A stretch of 64,000 bases of DNA. Source: Aggregicoccus sp. 17bor-14. Its GTDB lineage: Bacteria > Myxococcota > Myxococcia > Myxococcales > Myxococcaceae. The stretch spans positions 119,793 through 183,792 of the forward strand of contig NZ_VJZZ01000009.1 of the NCBI RefSeq assembly GCF_009659535.1, in the 5' to 3' direction. A program made the position numbers and the translations under genes. The notes under the pieces were generated by a model, which saw only the letters and a program-made list of their open reading frames with translations, had not been told where the DNA came from and did not search any database. Of this stretch, positions 1 through 9,245 are shown piece after piece. How positions within the stretch are numbered: the stretch's first letter is position 1; each line of letters opens with the position of its first letter.

Positions 1-1
1 G

Positions 2-957
2 GCGGCGGAGCTGCGCACCTTCACGCTGGCGCTCGGGGTGCTGGCGCTGGTGGCGCTCGCGCTCGCGGTGCTGGCCGTCATCCGCCGCATCACCCGTCCG
101 CTCGAGCGCATCTCGGCTGTGGCGGCGCAGATTGCGGCCGGCGACTTGACGGGGCGGGTGGAGCACCACAGCGACGATGAGATTGGGGTGCTGGCGAGCG
201 CGTTTCGCACCATGAGCGAGCGGCTCGCCCAGGTGATTGGCGAGGTGCGCGGCGGAGCAGCGGCCCTCTCGAGTGCGGCGGCGCAGCTGTCGCAGACGAG
301 CCAGTCGCTCTCCAGCGGCACCAGCGAGCAGGCGGCGAGCTTCGAGGAGGTGAGCGCGAGCCTCGAGGAGATGATGACGAGCATCGGCCAGAATGCGGCG
401 CACTCGGGCCGCGTGGATGCGCTCGCCCTCAAGGGGGCGACGGATGCGGCGGAGAGCGGGCGCGCGGTGGCCGAGACGGTGGAGGCGATGAAGCAGATTG
501 CCAGCCGCATCAGCATCGTGGAGGACATCGCGTACCAGACGAACCTCCTGGCCCTCAATGCGGCGATTGAAGCGGCGCGCGCCGGCGAGCACGGCCGGGG
601 CTTCGCGGTGGTGGCGTCGGAAGTGCGCAAGCTCGCGGAGGGCAGCCAGAAGGCGGCGCGCGAGATTGTGTCCCTGTCGGGCATGCGCGTCGCCCAGGCG
701 GAGAAGACGGGCAACATGCTGCAGGAGCTGGTGCCCAACATCCAGCAGACGAGCGAGCTGGTGAAGGAGGTGGCGGCTGCCAGCAGCGAGCAGGCGCAGA
801 GCGTGGGGCTGATGAACCGCACGGTGATGAGCCTCAACTCCGTCACCCAGCAGAACGCGTCGGCGGCCGAGGAGCTCGCGGCCACGGCCGAGGAGATGGC
901 GAGCCACGCCCACAGCCTGCAGCAGCTGATGGCCTTCTTCCGCACCGAGCACGAGGC
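2..957 (+). repeat. Long identical direct repeat, copy 1 (MCP half)
   Basis: These 956 bases are the same as 5914-6869 (constant offset 5912). I compared the translations in two reading frames and spot-checked bases. Position 1 (g) already differs from its partner 5913 (c), and identity ends at 958. The repeat covers the last transmembrane part, HAMP and signalling domain. Confidence 0.9.
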
Positions 958-1066
958 CTCCCCGACGCCGGCCCCCCTCTTCCACCTGCCGGTGCGCGAG
1001 CAGGGCGGGGCCGAGCAGGCAGGCAGCACCCCCGCGCGCGGCTCCAGCGGGACGCCGGCGGCGTAG
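2..1066 (+). CDS. Methyl-accepting chemotaxis protein, C-terminal part (5' end outside window)
   Basis: Chemoreceptor that would signal to the CheA/CheW encoded just downstream. The visible part starts inside the second membrane segment, followed by HAMP ([10 protein letters not shown] onward) and the coiled-coil signalling domain with its hairpin tip ([20 protein letters not shown], then [16 protein letters not shown]). The tail is Pro/Ala/Gly-rich and has no receptor pentapeptide. The sensor domain lies to the left of the window. Positions 2-957 match the second receptor (5914-6869) with no difference found; only the last 36 residues differ. It probably is the first gene of this chemosensory operon, or follows one further left. 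Confidence 0.95.
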   Translation, partial: AAELRTFTLALGVLALVALALAVLAVIRRITRPLERISAVAAQIAAGDLTGRVEHHSDDEIGVLASAFRTMSERLAQVIGEVRGGAAALSSAAAQLSQTSQSLSSGTSEQAASFEEVSASLEEMMTSIGQNAAHSGRVDALALKGATDAAESGRAVAETVEAMKQIASRISIVEDIAYQTNLLALNAAIEAARAGEHGRGFAVVASEVRKLAEGSQKAAREIVSLSGMRVAQAEKTGNMLQELVPNIQQTSELVKEVAAASSEQAQSVGLMNRTVMSLNSVTQQNASAAEELAATAEEMASHAHSLQQLMAFFRTEHEASPTPAPLFHLPVREQGGAEQAGSTPARGSSGTPAA

Positions 1067-1148
1067 CGCCGCAGCGCTGAACCCTTCCACCCAGAACACG
1101 GTGCGCCCCGGAGGTCCTCACCTCCGCAGCGCACGGGAGACACACACG

Positions 1149-1601
1149 ATGGACGCAGGCGCGATGAAGGCAGTGGATGCACCCGCCGCAGGCCCGGTGA
1201 AGGCAACGGCCGCGCGGGTGCTGCTCGTGGACGACAGCCGCGCGGTGCGCACGCTGGTGCGGCTGTACCTCTCGGCGCGCGGGCTCGAGTTCATCGAGAC
1301 CGGCAGCGCCGAGGAGGCGCTGCACCAGCTCGGGCGCGAGCCGGTGGACCTGGTCATCACCGACTACAACATGCCCGGCCTCAAGGGCGTGGGCTTCACC
1401 GAGGCGCTGCGCGCCCACGCGCTGGCGCAGGTGCGCTCGGTGCCCGTGGTGATGCTCACCAGCGACGCGAGCCCCGTGGAGCTGCGGCGCCAGGCGAGCG
1501 CCGCCGGCGTGAGCGCCTTCCTGCGCAAGCCCATCACCGGACCGGAGCTGCTCTCCGTCGTGGACGGCCTGCTCGCCGCACGCCCCGCGCGGGTCGCCTG
1601 A
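1149..1601 (+). CDS. CheY-like single-domain response regulator
   Basis: Stand-alone receiver of 150 residues, a likely phosphorylation target of the CheA in this operon. A 20-residue Ala-rich lead precedes the acidic pair D28-D29 (LLVDDS); the phospho-acceptor is D72 (VITDYNMPG), the switch Thr is T104 (VMLTSDA) and the conserved Lys is K127 (LRKPIT). I chose ATG 1149 because a GGGAGA stretch lies 8-10 bases upstream; an in-frame start at 1101 would add residues without homology. There is no output domain, so it acts by protein contact. It is the first of two receivers encoded back to back. Confidence 0.9.
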   Translation: MDAGAMKAVDAPAAGPVKATAARVLLVDDSRAVRTLVRLYLSARGLEFIETGSAEEALHQLGREPVDLVITDYNMPGLKGVGFTEALRAHALAQVRSVPVVMLTSDASPVELRRQASAAGVSAFLRKPITGPELLSVVDGLLAARPARVA

Positions 1602-1641
1602 AGCGCCCGCTCCGCCCCCTCTCGTTTCCCCCGGAACACCG

Positions 1642-2022
1642 ATGACTTCCCCGAAGAAGATCCTCCTCGTCGACGACTCCCCCACCGTGCTCGCCATGGA
1701 GCGCATGGTGCTGGGGCGCGCCGGCTATGCACTGGTGAGCGCGACCAACGGCCAGGAGGCGCTCGCGCTGGCGCGCACCGAGCGGCCCGACCTCGTCCTC
1801 ATGGACGTGATCATGCCGCAGATGAACGGCTTCGAGGCCTGCGCCGCGCTGCGCGCCTCGGCGGACACCGCGGCCCTGCCCGTCATCCTGGTCACCACCC
1901 GCTCGGAGCCCGAGCACGTGGAGGCGGGCTACGAGGCCGGCTGCAACGACTACGTGACCAAGCCCTTCAATCCGGCGGAGCTGCTGGCCAAGGTGGCCGG
2001 GCTGCTCGGGGAGGGCGCGTGA
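1642..2022 (+). CDS. CheY/PilG-like single-domain response regulator
   Basis: A 126-residue receiver domain and nothing else. Acidic pair D11-D12 (LLVDDSPTV), phospho-acceptor D55 (LVLMDVIMP), switch Thr at 85-86 (VTTRS) and K107 (YVTKPFNP). The DVIMPQMNG sequence resembles PilG/PilH-type regulators. It lies 40 bases after the first receiver and its stop overlaps the next gene's GTG start (GTGA), so it is co-transcribed and probably translationally coupled with GAF-CheD. Two receivers with one CheA suggest one output regulator and one phosphate sink; that is inference. Confidence 0.92.
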   Translation: MTSPKKILLVDDSPTVLAMERMVLGRAGYALVSATNGQEALALARTERPDLVLMDVIMPQMNGFEACAALRASADTAALPVILVTTRSEPEHVEAGYEAGCNDYVTKPFNPAELLAKVAGLLGEGA

Positions 2023-3101
2023 GGACCACGCCCGTCCCCATGGCCCTCCCGCTCACCGCCATGCTCGGCCCCCTGCGCGCGGCGCGCACCCGCACCGAGG
2101 TGCTCGGCGCGGTGGAGGAGGTGGTGTGCCAGTTGGTGGGCTGCGAGGAGTTCGCGCTGCTCGAGCTGGACGCGGCCAGCGGCGCGCTCGTCGTCGCGCA
2201 CCAGGTGGGGCTGAAGGTGGGCAGCGGCAGCCCCTGGCCCACGGCGCGCGGCCTCATCCACCAGGCGGCGCGCGCGGGCGTGCCCTACATCGCCGGCCGC
2301 AGCTTCGGCGGCGAGGCGAGCTCGGACGAGTGGAACCTGAGCGGCTGCGTGCCCGTGCGCGACGGCACCCGCATCTGCGGCGTGCTCGCGCTCTTCCGGC
2401 TGCTGCCGCACAAGCGCCAGCTCACCCAGGCGGACGCGGACCTGCTCTCGCTGCTGGCCCAGGAGGCGGGCCGCGCGCTGAAGGTGCTCGAGCCCGCGGG
2501 CGCGCCGCAGCCGCTCGCGGCGGCCGCCCCGGTGCGCCCCCCGCTCGCCGCCCTGCCGCGCGCCGCGGCGGGCACCTTCGTCGGCACCGCGCACACCCTG
2601 GTGCCGGCGGCCGAGCCCACCCCCTCGCTCGTCTACCTGCACCCCGGCGAGCTGTACTCCGCCGCGGCCGCCTCGGGCGCGGTCGAGGTGAGCACCATCC
2701 TCGGCTCCTGCGTGGCGGTGTGCCTCTGGGACAGCCGGCTGCGCGTGGGCGGGGTGAACCACTACCTGCTGCCCACCTCGCCGGGCGGCCCGGACGCTGC
2801 CCCGCACCGCTACGGCGACGGCGCCATCCCCGCGCTGGTGGACGCGCTCCAGGCGCTGGGCAGTCGGCGCTCGCAGCTGCAGGCCAAGGTGTTCGGCGGC
2901 GCCAGCGTCGGCGCCGGCCCGGGTGCGGCGGAGGCCGCGAACGGCGTGGGCGCCCGCAACGTGCAGCAGGCGCTCCGGATGCTCGCGGTCGCGGGCATCC
3001 CGGTGGTGGAGGAGGGCGTGGGCGGCTCGCGCAGCCGCAAGCTGCGCTTCCGCCTCAGTGACGGGGTCGCGAGCGTGAAGGTGCTGGGAGGTGCGGCGTG
3101 A
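2019..3101 (+). CDS. cheD: GAF-CheD fusion: chemoreceptor glutamine deamidase with N-terminal sensor
   Basis: CheD deamidates glutamines in chemoreceptors. The C-terminal part (about 205-360) is CheD: STILGSCVAVCLWD carries the catalytic Cys (C231) and GGVNHYLLP the His (H248), 17 residues later as in the family; VFGGASV and ARNVQQAL follow. Residues 1-160 resemble a GAF domain. A typical CheD has about 160 residues, so this 360-residue protein is about double size. The GTG start overlaps the previous stop; ATG 2040 (residue 8) is an alternative. A GAF domain could make deamidation respond to a small molecule, which is inference. Confidence 0.88.
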   Translation: MRTTPVPMALPLTAMLGPLRAARTRTEVLGAVEEVVCQLVGCEEFALLELDAASGALVVAHQVGLKVGSGSPWPTARGLIHQAARAGVPYIAGRSFGGEASSDEWNLSGCVPVRDGTRICGVLALFRLLPHKRQLTQADADLLSLLAQEAGRALKVLEPAGAPQPLAAAAPVRPPLAALPRAAAGTFVGTAHTLVPAAEPTPSLVYLHPGELYSAAAASGAVEVSTILGSCVAVCLWDSRLRVGGVNHYLLPTSPGGPDAAPHRYGDGAIPALVDALQALGSRRSQLQAKVFGGASVGAGPGAAEAANGVGARNVQQALRMLAVAGIPVVEEGVGGSRSRKLRFRLSDGVASVKVLGGAA

Positions 3102-4780
3102 TGCTCGCAGACGAAGACCGTAAGTTGGTGCGGGAGATCTTCCACGCCGAGGCGGGCGAGCTGCTCGACGCGCTCGAGCAGGGACTGCTCGCGCTCGAGG
3201 CCACCCCGGACGCACCCGAGCTGCTCGAGCGCATCTTCGGCAGCGCGCACAGCCTCAAGGGCGGCGCGGCGATGGTGGGCCTGGGCGCCATCAGCGAGCT
3301 GGCGCATCACCTCGAGGACCTGCTCGAGCGGCTGCGCCGCCGCACGCTCTCGATGAGCCGCGAGCTGGGCACCCTGCTGCTGCAGGGGCACGACGCGCTG
3401 CGCGTGCTGCACCAGGTGAGCGCCGAGCGCGAGCCGGTGCTCGGCGCCGCCGAGCGCGCGCTCATCGACCAGCTGAGCGCGGCCGCGCTGGGCACCGGCG
3501 CGCCCGTGCCCGCAGGCTCGGCTGTCGCAGAGCAGGGCAGCGCGGAGCCGGGCGCCGCCGAGCCCGGTGCGCCCGGGCACCTCGAGGAGCCGGGCGCGCG
3601 GCGCGAGGGTGCCCGCACCCTGCGCGTGGGCCTGGACCGGCTGGACCGGATGCTCAACCTCGCGGGGGAGATCGCCGTCTCGCGCGGGCGGCTCGCCGCG
3701 ATGCTGGAGAGCGGCGAGCGCTACAGCCGCGAGGAGCTGCTCGAGGCCCACCGCGACGCGGACCGGCTCTACCTGGACCTGCAGGAGCAGGTGATGAAGG
3801 TGCGCATGGTGCCGGTGGAGCGCGCCTTCCAGCCCTTCAGCCGCACGCTGCGAGACCTGTGCGCGAGCACCGGCAAGCGCGCGCGCCTCGAGCTCTCGGG
3901 CGAGGACGTGGAGGTGGACACCACGGTGGTGGAGCTGCTGCGCGACCCGCTCACGCACATGGTGCGCAACGCCTTCGACCACGGCCTCGAGACGCCCGAG
4001 GCGCGCACGGCCGCGGGCAAGGACCCCACCGGCACGCTCGCGCTGCACGCGCGCCACGACGGCGGCTCCATCGTCATCGAGGTGTCCGACGACGGCCGGG
4101 GCCTGGACCGCGAGCGCATCCGCGCCCGGGCGCGCGAGACGGGGCTGCACGCCGCACCGGAGCAGCTCGAGGACGCGGAGCTCTTCGAGCTCATCTTCGC
4201 CCCAGGCTTCTCCACCGCCGCGGCGCTGACGGAGCTGTCCGGCCGCGGCATGGGGATGAGCGTGGTGCGGCGCAACGTGGAGCAGCTGCGCGGCAGCATC
4301 CGCGTGGACTCCGAGCCCGGCAAGGGCACGCTCGTCACGCTGCGCCTGCCGCTCACCGTCTCCATCATCGAGGGCTTCTCGGTGGGCGTGGGCGAGGAGA
4401 CCTACGTGCTGCCGCTGGACACGGTGCTCGAGTGCCTCGAGCTGCCCACCGAGGCGCTGGGCGCGGAGAACGCCGGCGTCATCAACCTGCGCGGCCGCCC
4501 GCTGCCCTTCCTTCGCCTGCGCTCGCACTTCCGCGTACCGGGCGCGCTGCCCCCGCGCGAGAACGTGGTGGTGGTGGGACACGGGCGGGGCGAGGTGGGG
4601 CTCGCGGTGGACGTGCTGCTCGGCCAGGCGCAGACGGTGATCAAGCCCCTGGGCAAGATCTTCGCGCAGATCCCCGGCGTCACCGGCTCCGCCATCCTCG
4701 GCACCGGCCAGGTCGCCCTCATCCTCGACGTCCCCTCGCTGCTGCAGCAGGCGCTGCGCGCCCAGCCCGCCGCGGCCTGA
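3101..4780 (+). CDS. cheA: CheA chemotaxis histidine kinase (no P2 domain)
   Basis: Autophosphorylating kinase of the chemosensory array. In order: Hpt/P1 (1-105, phospho-His H50 in SAHSLKGGA), an Ala/Pro/Glu-rich linker (about 125-170), dimerisation helices ([19 protein letters not shown]), HATPase with N box ([12 protein letters not shown]), G1 (DDGRGLD) and G2 (GRGMGMSVV), and a CheW-like P5 domain. The linker has no recognisable CheY-docking P2 domain; at 559 residues the protein is shorter than E. coli CheA. The start overlaps the cheD stop (TGATG); GTG 3098 is possible. Confidence 0.95.
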   Translation: MLADEDRKLVREIFHAEAGELLDALEQGLLALEATPDAPELLERIFGSAHSLKGGAAMVGLGAISELAHHLEDLLERLRRRTLSMSRELGTLLLQGHDALRVLHQVSAEREPVLGAAERALIDQLSAAALGTGAPVPAGSAVAEQGSAEPGAAEPGAPGHLEEPGARREGARTLRVGLDRLDRMLNLAGEIAVSRGRLAAMLESGERYSREELLEAHRDADRLYLDLQEQVMKVRMVPVERAFQPFSRTLRDLCASTGKRARLELSGEDVEVDTTVVELLRDPLTHMVRNAFDHGLETPEARTAAGKDPTGTLALHARHDGGSIVIEVSDDGRGLDRERIRARARETGLHAAPEQLEDAELFELIFAPGFSTAAALTELSGRGMGMSVVRRNVEQLRGSIRVDSEPGKGTLVTLRLPLTVSIIEGFSVGVGEETYVLPLDTVLECLELPTEALGAENAGVINLRGRPLPFLRLRSHFRVPGALPPRENVVVVGHGRGEVGLAVDVLLGQAQTVIKPLGKIFAQIPGVTGSAILGTGQVALILDVPSLLQQALRAQPAAA

Positions 4781-4792
4781 GGCGCGCGCCAC

Positions 4793-4847
4793 CCACCCGG
4801 GTCGCCGTACCCGGGTGGCAAGGACCCCGGTCCCCGGGACGGGGTCC
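4793..4847 (+). terminator. Two consecutive GC-rich hairpins after cheA
   Basis: First stem CCACCCGGGT (4793-4802) pairs perfectly with ACCCGGGTGG (4809-4818), loop 6. Second stem GGACCCCG (4822-4829) pairs with CGGGGTCC (4840-4847), loop 10. There is no T-run, so this could be a weak or Rho-assisted terminator, or an RNA processing/attenuation point between cheA and the second receptor gene. Confidence 0.4.
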
Positions 4848-4974
4848 CGCCCCCTCCTCGCAAAACCCCGTAATCCGGGCCACGGCGGCGCTGGAGCGGA
4901 AAGATCCGAACGGCGCGGAACTTGCTCAACGCTCGAGCACGCGAAACGCACCTCCTCTGCGCAGCCCTGACTCC

Positions 4975-7044
4975 ATGAACTTCAGCAACCGCCTCTCGAC
5001 CAAGCTCCTCTTCTCCCTCTGCGGCATCATCACCGTCGCCCTGGGCCTCATGGTGTTCTTCGTGAACCGCCAGTCGTCGCGGGTCGCTGAAGAGCTCGCG
5101 ACCAAGGCGGCCACCGAGCTGGCGGAGAACTCCGCCGCCGGGGTGAAGGCCCGGTTCGAGCGCGCGATGCTCACCTCGCGCACGCTCGCCAACTCGTACG
5201 CCGCCCTGAAGGTCAGCGGTGACACGGACCGCGACCCCGCCTACGCGATGATCCGCCGCGTGGTCGAGCAGTCGCCCGAGGTCACCGGCATCTGGACGGT
5301 GTGGGAGCCCAACGCCTGGGACGGCCAGGACGCGAAGTTCGTGAACAAGGACGGCTCGGACGCGACCGGCCGCATGATGCAGTACTGGAACCGCGGCAGC
5401 GGCACGGTGCAGCGCGAGGTGCCGGCGGACTACGAGGTGCCCGGCCCCGGCGACTGCTACCTGCTGCCGCGCAGCACCAAGAAGGAGGTGTGGCTCGAGC
5501 CGTACTTCTACACCATCGCCGGGAAGACCGCGCTCATCACCGGCATCACCGTGCCCATCCTCATCGACGACAAGTTCGTGGGTGTGGTCGGCGAGGACAT
5601 GCCGCTCGAGGCGACGCAGGCGCAGGTCGCGGACATCAAGCCCTTCGAGACCGGGTACGCGCTGCTCGCCTCCACCCAGGGCGCCATCATCGCGCACCCC
5701 AAGGCGGAGCTGCTGGGCAAGCCGGTGGGGGACTCGGACGCGGGCGCGCTGATCAAGAAGGCGCTGGCCAGCAACACCGAGATGGTGGGCCGCGTGTACT
5801 CGGACGTGCTCGGCGCCGAGGCCATCATGGTGGTCGTCCCCTTCAAGGCGGGCCACGCGGAGAACTCCTGGGCTTTGGCGGTGTTCGCGCCGCTGGACAA
5901 GGTGCTGGCGCCCGCGGCGGAGCTGCGCACCTTCACGCTGGCGCTCGGGGTGCTGGCGCTGGTGGCGCTCGCGCTCGCGGTGCTGGCCGTCATCCGCCGC
6001 ATCACCCGTCCGCTCGAGCGCATCTCGGCTGTGGCGGCGCAGATTGCGGCCGGCGACTTGACGGGGCGGGTGGAGCACCACAGCGACGATGAGATTGGGG
6101 TGCTGGCGAGCGCGTTTCGCACCATGAGCGAGCGGCTCGCCCAGGTGATTGGCGAGGTGCGCGGCGGAGCAGCGGCCCTCTCGAGTGCGGCGGCGCAGCT
6201 GTCGCAGACGAGCCAGTCGCTCTCCAGCGGCACCAGCGAGCAGGCGGCGAGCTTCGAGGAGGTGAGCGCGAGCCTCGAGGAGATGATGACGAGCATCGGC
6301 CAGAATGCGGCGCACTCGGGCCGCGTGGATGCGCTCGCCCTCAAGGGGGCGACGGATGCGGCGGAGAGCGGGCGCGCGGTGGCCGAGACGGTGGAGGCGA
6401 TGAAGCAGATTGCCAGCCGCATCAGCATCGTGGAGGACATCGCGTACCAGACGAACCTCCTGGCCCTCAATGCGGCGATTGAAGCGGCGCGCGCCGGCGA
6501 GCACGGCCGGGGCTTCGCGGTGGTGGCGTCGGAAGTGCGCAAGCTCGCGGAGGGCAGCCAGAAGGCGGCGCGCGAGATTGTGTCCCTGTCGGGCATGCGC
6601 GTCGCCCAGGCGGAGAAGACGGGCAACATGCTGCAGGAGCTGGTGCCCAACATCCAGCAGACGAGCGAGCTGGTGAAGGAGGTGGCGGCTGCCAGCAGCG
6701 AGCAGGCGCAGAGCGTGGGGCTGATGAACCGCACGGTGATGAGCCTCAACTCCGTCACCCAGCAGAACGCGTCGGCGGCCGAGGAGCTCGCGGCCACGGC
6801 CGAGGAGATGGCGAGCCACGCCCACAGCCTGCAGCAGCTGATGGCCTTCTTCCGCACCGAGCACGAGGCGGCTCCGACGGGGGCCACCGCGCGTCCCGGT
6901 GCGCCGGCGGCCTCCGCCACCTCGTCCGTCGTGCACCTGCCGGTGCGCCCGGCCGCGCCCGCGCCGGCGCCCCCCGCCAAGCGTGCGGCGAGCGACGTGG
7001 CCGCGCCGGCCTCGAGCGACGACCGCGACTTCAAGAGCTTCTGA
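4975..7044 (+). CDS. Methyl-accepting chemotaxis protein with periplasmic Cache-type sensor
   Basis: Full-length transmembrane chemoreceptor of 689 residues: membrane segment (about 10-30), periplasmic double-Cache-like sensor (about 35-315, with [12 protein letters not shown] and WLEPYFYT typical of dCache receptors), second membrane segment, HAMP, and the signalling coiled coil with the [18 protein letters not shown] tip. The tail ends in FKSF, not in the NWETF-type CheR-binding peptide. ATG 4975 is chosen because it starts the typical N-terminus [12 protein letters not shown]; the open frame upstream is a shadow of cheA. The part encoded by 5914-6869 equals the upstream receptor. Ligand unknown. 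Confidence 0.95.
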   Translation: MNFSNRLSTKLLFSLCGIITVALGLMVFFVNRQSSRVAEELATKAATELAENSAAGVKARFERAMLTSRTLANSYAALKVSGDTDRDPAYAMIRRVVEQSPEVTGIWTVWEPNAWDGQDAKFVNKDGSDATGRMMQYWNRGSGTVQREVPADYEVPGPGDCYLLPRSTKKEVWLEPYFYTIAGKTALITGITVPILIDDKFVGVVGEDMPLEATQAQVADIKPFETGYALLASTQGAIIAHPKAELLGKPVGDSDAGALIKKALASNTEMVGRVYSDVLGAEAIMVVVPFKAGHAENSWALAVFAPLDKVLAPAAELRTFTLALGVLALVALALAVLAVIRRITRPLERISAVAAQIAAGDLTGRVEHHSDDEIGVLASAFRTMSERLAQVIGEVRGGAAALSSAAAQLSQTSQSLSSGTSEQAASFEEVSASLEEMMTSIGQNAAHSGRVDALALKGATDAAESGRAVAETVEAMKQIASRISIVEDIAYQTNLLALNAAIEAARAGEHGRGFAVVASEVRKLAEGSQKAAREIVSLSGMRVAQAEKTGNMLQELVPNIQQTSELVKEVAAASSEQAQSVGLMNRTVMSLNSVTQQNASAAEELAATAEEMASHAHSLQQLMAFFRTEHEAAPTGATARPGAPAASATSSVVHLPVRPAAPAPAPPAKRAASDVAAPASSDDRDFKSF
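5914..6869 (+). repeat. Long identical direct repeat, copy 2 (MCP half)
   Basis: Partner of 2-957. The repeat ends at 6869, where the variable tails of the two receptors start. There are no flanking inverted repeats or transposase genes, so duplication plus gene conversion explains it better than a mobile element. Confidence 0.9.
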
Positions 7045-7067
7045 GCGACTCCAGGAGACAGAGCGTC

Positions 7068-7640
7068 ATGCATCCCAGTCCTGCAGCACCCGCAGCGCCC
7101 CGCCAGTACCTCAGCTTCTTCCTGGGCGAGGACGAGTTCGCCCTGAGCATCCTGCAGGTGAAGGAGATCATCGAGTACGACACGGTGACGCGCATCCCCA
7201 GCGCGCCGCCCTTCATCCGCGGCGTCATCAACCTGCGCGGCAGCGTCGTGCCGGTGGTGGACCTGGCCGTGAAGCTGGGTCTCGCATCCGCGCCCGTCAC
7301 CAAGTGGAGCTGCATCGTGGTGGTGGAGATCCAGCTGGGCGGCGAGCAGGTGGTGGTGGGCGTGGTGGCCGACGCGGTGAGCCAGGTCGTGGACTTCACC
7401 GCCGCGGACATCGAGCCCCCGCCCGCCTTCGGCACCGCCGTGCGCATGGACTACCTGCAGGGCATGGGGCGCACCGAGGGCAAGAAGTTCGTGCTGTTGC
7501 TGGACATCAACCGCGTATTGAGCACCCAGGAGATTCACGTGACGCAAGCACTCGAGATGGAAGGCCCCGCACCCACCCCGGTGCTGGAGGCGGCAGCGGT
7601 CGGCGCAGTGGTGGCGGAGTCCGCGGAGGCCTCCCGATGA
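7068..7640 (+). CDS. cheW: CheW coupling protein
   Basis: Adaptor linking receptors to CheA. 190 residues with the SH3-like CheW domain: YLSFFLGEDEFALSILQVKEIIEYD, then IRGVINLRGSVVPVVDLAVKLG, and GVVADAVSQVV. The C-terminus is extended by about 25 Ala/Glu-rich residues. A GGAGA site lies 10 bases upstream of ATG 7068. It follows the receptor gene by 23 bases and overlaps the next start (ATGA at 7637), so it belongs to the same operon. Confidence 0.96.
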   Translation: MHPSPAAPAAPRQYLSFFLGEDEFALSILQVKEIIEYDTVTRIPSAPPFIRGVINLRGSVVPVVDLAVKLGLASAPVTKWSCIVVVEIQLGGEQVVVGVVADAVSQVVDFTAADIEPPPAFGTAVRMDYLQGMGRTEGKKFVLLLDINRVLSTQEIHVTQALEMEGPAPTPVLEAAAVGAVVAESAEASR

Positions 7641-8245
7641 GCCGCGCTCTCGACGCAGGCCGCTCCTCGCTCGCCGCCGCCGCGGCGGCGCTGATGCTGC
7701 TCTCGACGCAGGCGCGCGCGGAGGACGCCTCGGGTGAGGCGGCGCTGCCCCCGGCGCCCACCGCGGTGCCCGCCACCCCGGATGCCCCCGTGGCTGCTGC
7801 CGCGGACGCCGCGCCGTCCACCGGCCTGCCGCTCTACGTCGCGCTGATGGGCGGCACCACGCTGTCGGCCCGCTACGCCGGCACCAGCCTGGCCGGGCCG
7901 CAGAAGGACTTCTCTCCCTCCGTGGGCTTCGGCGTCATCCTCCGGGACGTGATCTTCCTCGAGATGGACGTCTCCTCCACGTACTACAGCGGGGAGATGG
8001 GGCCGGTCACCCTCATCCCCGGCGTCAGCTACGCCTTCCACCCCAACGCGTACGCCGCCGCGCGCCTCGCGGTGCCGGTGAAGTCCTCGCCCACGCTCAC
8101 CATGATGGGCGGGCTCGGCGTGACCACGGCCCTCACCTCGCGCATCTACCCCATGCTCGAGGTGGACGTGCTCGCCACCCCCCACAGCAGCGGCGGCCCG
8201 GACTTCGGGCTCGGCGCGACCCTCGGCCTCCTCATCAACCTCTAG
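7637..8245 (+). CDS. Secreted, probable outer-membrane beta-type protein of unknown function
   Basis: 202 residues with a signal peptide (cleavage probably after QARA, residue 28), an Ala/Pro linker to about residue 60, then alternating amphipathic strands (YVALMGGTT, VGFGVILRDVIFLEMDV, TLIPGVSYAF, FGLGATLGLLINL) ending in Leu, as in small outer-membrane barrels. I recognise no family. It is translationally coupled to cheW (ATGA) and precedes cheR by 11 bases, so it is a real member of the chemosensory operon, an unusual place for an envelope protein. Confidence 0.75.
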   Translation: MSRALDAGRSSLAAAAAALMLLSTQARAEDASGEAALPPAPTAVPATPDAPVAAAADAAPSTGLPLYVALMGGTTLSARYAGTSLAGPQKDFSPSVGFGVILRDVIFLEMDVSSTYYSGEMGPVTLIPGVSYAFHPNAYAAARLAVPVKSSPTLTMMGGLGVTTALTSRIYPMLEVDVLATPHSSGGPDFGLGATLGLLINL

Positions 8246-8256
8246 AGGCGCAGCCG

Positions 8257-9189
8257 ATGCAGTCGGTCGAGTCAGGGCAGCAGCAGGCCGCGGGGGCGCA
8301 GCGCCCCCCGCGCCTGGTGGAGGAGCTCCCGGTCCCGCAGACGGGGTTGCCCCCGCTCACCGACCGCGAGTTCCGCGCATTCCAGCACTTCATCTACGCG
8401 CAGGTGGGCATCCGCCTCTCGGATGCGAAGCGCGCGCTGTTGATGGGCCGGCTGGGCCGGCGGCTGCGGGAGCTGCAGCTGAGCTCCTTCGGCAGCTACC
8501 TCGAGCGCGCGCAGGAGGACGCCGTCGAGCAGGTGCAGCTCTTCGACCTCATCTCGACGAACGAGACGCACTTCTTCCGCGAGCCGAAGCACTTCGACTT
8601 CCTCGAGCACGAGCTGCTGCCGCACTGGCGCGCCCAGGGCGCCACGCCCGGCGGCAGCCGGCGCGTGCGCGTGTGGAGCGCCGGCTGCTCGACCGGTGAG
8701 GAGCCCTACAGCCTCGGCATGCTGCTGCGCCACGCGCTGCCTGCCGAGGAGGGCTGGGACGTGGACATCCTGGCCACCGACCTCTCCAGCCGGGTGCTCG
8801 CCCGCGCCCGCGCGGCGCTGTGGCCGGTGGAGAAGTCGCGCGACATCCCGCAGCACCTGCTCAAGGCCTTCATGCTCAAGGGCACCGCGAGCCAGGAGGG
8901 CCTGATGAAGGCGGGGCCCCTGCTGCGCTCCCTGGTGCGCTTCGAGCGGCTGAACCTGAACGAGCAGCCCCTGCGCGTGCGCGGCCCCTTCGACCTCGTC
9001 TTCTGCCGCAACGTGCTCATCTACTTCGACGCCGCGTCCAAGGCGCGCGTCATCGAGCAGCTGCTCGACCGGCTCGCCCCCGGAGGCCACTTCTTCCTCG
9101 GCCACGCGGAGAGCCTCAACGGCGTCACCCAGCGCGTGCGCCCCGTGCGGCCCACCGTGTACACGGCCGTCCCGGCGCCGCAGCGCTGA
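8257..9189 (+). CDS. cheR: CheR protein-glutamate O-methyltransferase
   Basis: Methylates receptor glutamates with S-adenosylmethionine. N-terminal helical CheR_N domain (about 35-95, FRAFQHFIYAQVGIRLSDAKR), then the SAM-binding domain with FDLISTNETHFFREP, RVWSAGCSTGEEPYSLGM, FDLVFCRNVLIYFD and LAPGGHFFLGHAE. 310 residues, with about 30 extra N-terminal residues. Spaced 11 bases from the secreted protein gene. It is the last gene of the operon; the CheB methylesterase that normally opposes it is not in the window. Confidence 0.96.
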   Translation: MQSVESGQQQAAGAQRPPRLVEELPVPQTGLPPLTDREFRAFQHFIYAQVGIRLSDAKRALLMGRLGRRLRELQLSSFGSYLERAQEDAVEQVQLFDLISTNETHFFREPKHFDFLEHELLPHWRAQGATPGGSRRVRVWSAGCSTGEEPYSLGMLLRHALPAEEGWDVDILATDLSSRVLARARAALWPVEKSRDIPQHLLKAFMLKGTASQEGLMKAGPLLRSLVRFERLNLNEQPLRVRGPFDLVFCRNVLIYFDAASKARVIEQLLDRLAPGGHFFLGHAESLNGVTQRVRPVRPTVYTAVPAPQR

Positions 9190-9220
9190 GGGGCGCGGGA
9201 GTTGGCCTCGCTCCCGCCCC
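9190..9220 (+). terminator. GC-rich hairpin directly after cheR
   Basis: GGGGCGCGGGAG (9190-9201) pairs with CTCCCGCCCC (9211-9220) with a two-base bulge and a 9-base loop, immediately after the cheR stop. No clear T-run follows. Likely marks the 3' end of the chemosensory transcript. Confidence 0.45.
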
Positions 9221-9245
9221 GGCTTCGTGCTAGGCAGCGCGCCGC

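Noticed and set aside
2810-4951. Very long minus-strand frame (713 residues) under cheA
   Set aside because: High-GC antisense shadow: His/Ala/Arg/Leu-rich without any domain, while the plus strand has the complete CheA.
2-6869. The 956-base repeat as arms of a transposon or integron
   Set aside because: No transposase, no terminal inverted repeats and no target duplication; both copies are parts of receptor genes in frame.
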